From NCBI RefSeq assembly GCF_042684365.1, contig NZ_JBHULI010000005.1, positions 145,202 to 209,201 of the forward strand: a stretch of 64,000 nt of DNA, read 5' to 3'. Origin of the DNA: Gracilimonas halophila (GTDB taxonomy: Bacteria; Bacteroidota; Rhodothermia; Balneolales; Balneolaceae). This document shows, piece by piece, positions 63,401 through 64,000 of this stretch (position 1 is the first letter of the stretch; each line of letters starts with the position of its first letter). The notes under the pieces are model-generated. The model had not been told where the DNA came from and did no database searches. It was given only the letters and a program-made list of their open reading frames with translations. A program made the translations under genes and the position numbers.

Positions 63401-64000
63401 TACAAACTGCCTATCTTAAATGCACAAAATGCCCCGGTTTCAATTATATCAGGTTCTCCCTCCAAAGTTGTTAAAGTAGCCGGAGATGAACAAACTGCGT
63501 TAAGCGGAGAAGCTGTTACAGTGGCACCAAGCGTAAGTGTAATGTCAGACGCCGATGAGCCCATCGCCGGAGTGGAAGTCCGTTTTGAAGTAGAATCAGG
63601 TGGTGGAAATGTAAATCCTGCGTCTGAGATAACCACAAATGCAGATGGAATTGCGAGCCTTGATAGTTGGATTCTGGGTAGTGGTTTCGGAAAAAACACT
63701 CTTAAAGCTATAATTGTAGGCAGCGACCCGTTAATTTCATCGACATTTCTGGCTACAGCTACTACCTCACTCTCAGAAGTGATCTTAAACCAAATACCCG
63801 ACCGGGAGTATACGGGACTTGCGATTACTCCATCAACGAGCCTTCAAAATGGGGGTGTATCGTTGACAGAAGGTACCGATTATACGGTAAGCTACAGCAA
63901 TAACACCGATGTGGGCACGGCCGGGGTGACAATTACGGGGACCGGAAATTACAGTGGGAGTCTGGAGACGACTTTTGAGATTACCCCAAAGGATGTGTCG
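57467..64000 (+). CDS. Giant secreted adhesin-like protein (beta-helix repeats, discoidin, YDG, Big-1, MBG), 3' end outside window
   Basis: One frame stays open from ATG 57467 to the window edge (2178 codons; checked through its length with no stop). Signal peptide ends near residue 32 (THYKADA, then QNN). Residues about 115-1385 are repeating Gly/Thr/Asp-rich strands such as GGDIVFWTN, GGGHIILAGG and YSTSTNRSGIYQTGDLTIDSG, fitting a filamentous-haemagglutinin-like beta-helix, with Ca2+-loop-like DSDGDGYPDG insertions. About 1597-1722 is a discoidin (F5/8C)-like domain (GVITKGRGDVDQWVTSYDLQ). About 1822-2000 are YDG domains (KMYDGSHEATLSD, KPYDGSTDLNG). About 1995-2100 is Big-1-like (VAGDEQTALSGEAVTV). 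From 2104 an MBG-type domain reads to the edge. A sorting domain is expected beyond the window. Codon use is GC-rich only from about 57840 to 61620, a sharp mosaic. Confidence 0.9.
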   Translation, partial: MISEYLKYLLKPFALFIVIQLLTHYKADAQNNIYIVENGGDIEGEGWILEDGLIETTADVSINASTLLNKLQEGPTEISASYIGIEASIISTSANRLTLKASENIDISSNITIQTNGGDIVFWTNPTASNSISGHIRLNSGVVLNTTNGSTDPGLSGGGHIILAGGGDSDGDGYPDGFAKTNSTYGIRLDTGVELYSAGGDIIVRGETYSTSTNRSGIYQTGDLTIDSGVGSIFIEGKNRSGYGSWPLQLGNGTVGTLSLTSDKGSDNAITLKSTAGRNGIYLGGTANADMAFKATGGGDIVLTTKHQIQTTSDYSFETAGGAIVLWSDNQQARDGNIKIGSNNAFTSQGGDIILAGGNADDAGYPKNYASTTSTYGIQLDSGVEFDSSGGDVILKGETYSTSTNRSGIYQTGDLTIDSGVGSIFIEGKNRSGYGSWALQLGNSTVDTLSLVSAKPSGDAITLKTTGGRYGVYLGGTTGKTMEVNATGGGNIRLDTPHHIQTESDYVFKTTGSGTITFKSEDYIRLGQRNQLQTDNADIVLWTNQSAANNVSGGIRLDDGTTLNTNDGSETTGLSGGGHIILAGGSADNDGYPDGFAKTNSTYGILLDPGVKLHSGGGDVILKGETYSTSTNRHGIYQTGDLTIDSGTGSIFMEGKNRSGYGSWPLYLGSGTVGTLSLISAKPSGDAITIQSSTGRYGTYLGGTVGGTMEVKATGGGDIVVTAKREVVTTDDYTFQTNGGDIVMWPNNTALKKGRLSIGKNNTFNSAGGATDQATGGGDVIFAGGIDDGNNRPDGYARDDGNRYGIDLRTGLTIHSGGGDITLKGRTNKYNDSYTRGIRQRGDLTMYSGKGAILFDGQILRTRGAAGYGIEFADGTSNTISVVSDKAPGDAITINGNNTTNTWGIYFGATASGRFEATGGGHIVATTARGLYVHSNYTFQTDGGDIVMWPNNTALKKGRLYIGNNSTFNSAGGATNQGTGGGDVIFAGGIDDGNNRPDGYARDDGNRYGIDIRTGLKIHSGGGDITLKGRTNKYNDSYTRGIRQRGDLTMYSGEGAILFDGQILRTRGAAGYGIEFADGTSNTISVVSDKAPGDAITINGNNTTNTYGIYFGATTNGRFEATSGGNLVVTTARGILTRSGYTFQTDGGNVVFWADTDGNGDGRIYTQNPIVFNSAGGSTNQSSGGGTIVLAGGSDNGANGQTADDGIPDGFAYDRTWRGVYLSNGAQMYSGGGDVIIRGRTYHTGNTYAIQQNNDLTIHSGQGQITLHGKTRTDRDGDGVLLANGGTTNGFSLVSDKATGTAVEIIGEAHSYGVISNSGGSTKTIEATGGGDVIIDGKTPKAGYGVYLRDFDVLAADGAVTIDGHTTGIWLYDMTLGQLNNTLVASSDADVTLRADEFRTSGSSTVETTGEVTIEPYSESFTDAFTYPITNVSVSTDATELTVGKLSNNVDITVAASTTINGDISFFGRDITLNNNTTVKSTGAQSDIAMVASRNFINSAGSKAIESVSGRWTVYLDDRLGNTYGDLNSENIPFQGSTYSTLPPNEVAGGTRYVFAESFSTDFTINAKNVTKEYGFVACLNGSCLDENKCNTTVLNPDPSSSNYLQSGNWGGLNSPQLSSGTSWSGSSGSSTSQFVGVTFSASKIQGVITKGRGDVDQWVTSYDLQATKDGTTWTSLGIFSANSDRNTEVFNEVSNTDTDWIGLRINPRTWRSHPSLRFQVKLADSCQVDSNYSFEAGYEIISDIKEEPNVYLGGSAGISIPLSSIYSEIPDITSTKAPQEAAIGQAPINISGGIPKTGYTITEGTLTSTLTVIPRAVELHAFNKMYDGSHEATLSDSSVSNLVNDDDITLTSSAAEYATKNVGEDIKVTLSGLQISGSDAANYSITSSMVANGKILPREIELSAFKPYDGSTDLNGFVSIVTGVSNNGFAETLDYTNATAASAEIAGPDGETSTDDNYISSITLLDANDGSGGKANNYKLPILNAQNAPVSIISGSPSKVVKVAGDEQTALSGEAVTVAPSVSVMSDADEPIAGVEVRFEVESGGGNVNPASEITTNADGIASLDSWILGSGFGKNTLKAIIVGSDPLISSTFLATATTSLSEVILNQIPDREYTGLAITPSTSLQNGGVSLTEGTDYTVSYSNNTDVGTAGVTITGTGNYSGSLETTFEITPKDVS
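58082..58777 (+). repeat. 123-bp exact direct repeat within the adhesin (two copies)
   Basis: 58082-58204 and 58655-58777 are identical by eye (start GGCGAGACCTACAGCACC, end CAGGCTACGGCAGCTGG), spaced 573 bp (191 codons). A diverged third copy begins at 59336. They encode GETYSTSTNRSGIYQTGDL and onwards. Confidence 0.85.
59671..60894 (+). repeat. Two tandem ~612-bp repeat units within the adhesin
   Basis: Units 59671-60282 and 60283-60894 are close copies at DNA level (for example both contain CCCAACAACACAGCCCTCAA, at 59702 and 60314, and a near-identical stretch around 60030-60165 / 60642-60777). Period 204 codons. A third, more diverged unit begins at about 60895. Confidence 0.8.

Noticed and set aside
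57709..63699. Many open frames on both strands within 57.7-63.7 kb (for example 58817-59065 minus, 59543-59911 minus, 60030-60419 plus, 61495-62100 minus)
   Set aside because: They are shadows of the single long frame starting at 57467, produced by its GC-rich repetitive sequence; the true frame is continuous and domain-rich.
1..64000. tRNA or rRNA genes, IS elements, prophage
   Set aside because: Looking through the intergenic regions I found no tRNA T-loop patterns, rRNA sequence, transposase or phage gene; a tool-based scan could still reveal something small.

Overview
The window looks like a chromosomal segment of a marine, heterotrophic, photoheterotrophy-capable bacterium of the Bacteroidota/Balneolota kind (Balneola/Gracilimonas-like is my best guess, from gene content only). 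The reasons are the AT-leaning base composition, few clear Shine-Dalgarno sites, a histone H1-like tail at the left edge, a xanthorhodopsin-type proton pump with its own retinal genes, HisKA_2 kinases, a single-chain glycine dehydrogenase, and a very large MBG/YDG-type surface protein. Gene density is high. I see no tRNA, rRNA, CRISPR array, IS transposase or prophage gene.

Layout. 1-7.6 kb: tail of a histone H1-like gene, a pair of bacterial-PH-domain membrane proteins (YdbS/YdbT type), a sensor kinase whose reading frame is broken at an A-run, EttA, a ZIP metal transporter with a perfect 13-bp dyad in front of it, and a divergent unknown protein with an HMA-like tail. 7.6-19 kb: two secreted beta-propeller proteins, gcvP, small secreted or hypothetical proteins, OsmC, an LpxH-like phosphoesterase overlapping a glycosyltransferase, DinB, and a second frameshifted gene. 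19-30.4 kb: a sulfur-handling island. It holds a GntR/UTRA regulator, two half-size YeeE/YedE transporters, two CstB-like MBL-rhodanese fusions, SulP, an MFS transporter, a membrane rhodanese, a 61-aa coiled-coil protein, a type II sulfide:quinone oxidoreductase and a methyltransferase. A TTGTTRTAACA motif occurs in front of both the transporter genes and sqr and is a good candidate for the GntR operator. 30.4-49.3 kb: housekeeping and metabolism (tag, ppc, ilvE, crcB, a hydroxyacid dehydrogenase, NUDIX, adenosine-kinase-like, SemiSWEET, rdgB, a Na+/solute symporter, an FNR-like reductase, an aminotransferase/sulfotransferase pair, purA, a STAS protein, secD/secF).

49.3-57 kb: a light/gas-signalling neighbourhood. 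A PAS-GAF histidine kinase overlaps a stand-alone receiver; after a terminator come crtY, blh (sharing a TAATG junction) and a rhodopsin with D93/T97/E104, L101, K233 and the fenestration glycine G154. After another terminator comes a bacterial nitric oxide synthase oxygenase. Retinal synthesis and the pump form one functional unit; the NOS is a neighbour whose link is unproven.

57.47 kb to the right edge: one uninterrupted reading frame (at least 2178 codons, continuing past the window) for a giant secreted adhesin-like protein. It has a signal peptide, then a beta-helix-type repeat region, a discoidin-like domain, YDG domains, a Big-1-like domain and an MBG-type domain. The repeat region (about 57.84-61.62 kb) is much more GC-rich than both the flanks of the same gene and the rest of the window, with sharp edges, and contains long near-identical DNA repeats. 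This composition mosaic inside one open reading frame is the most striking feature of the window.
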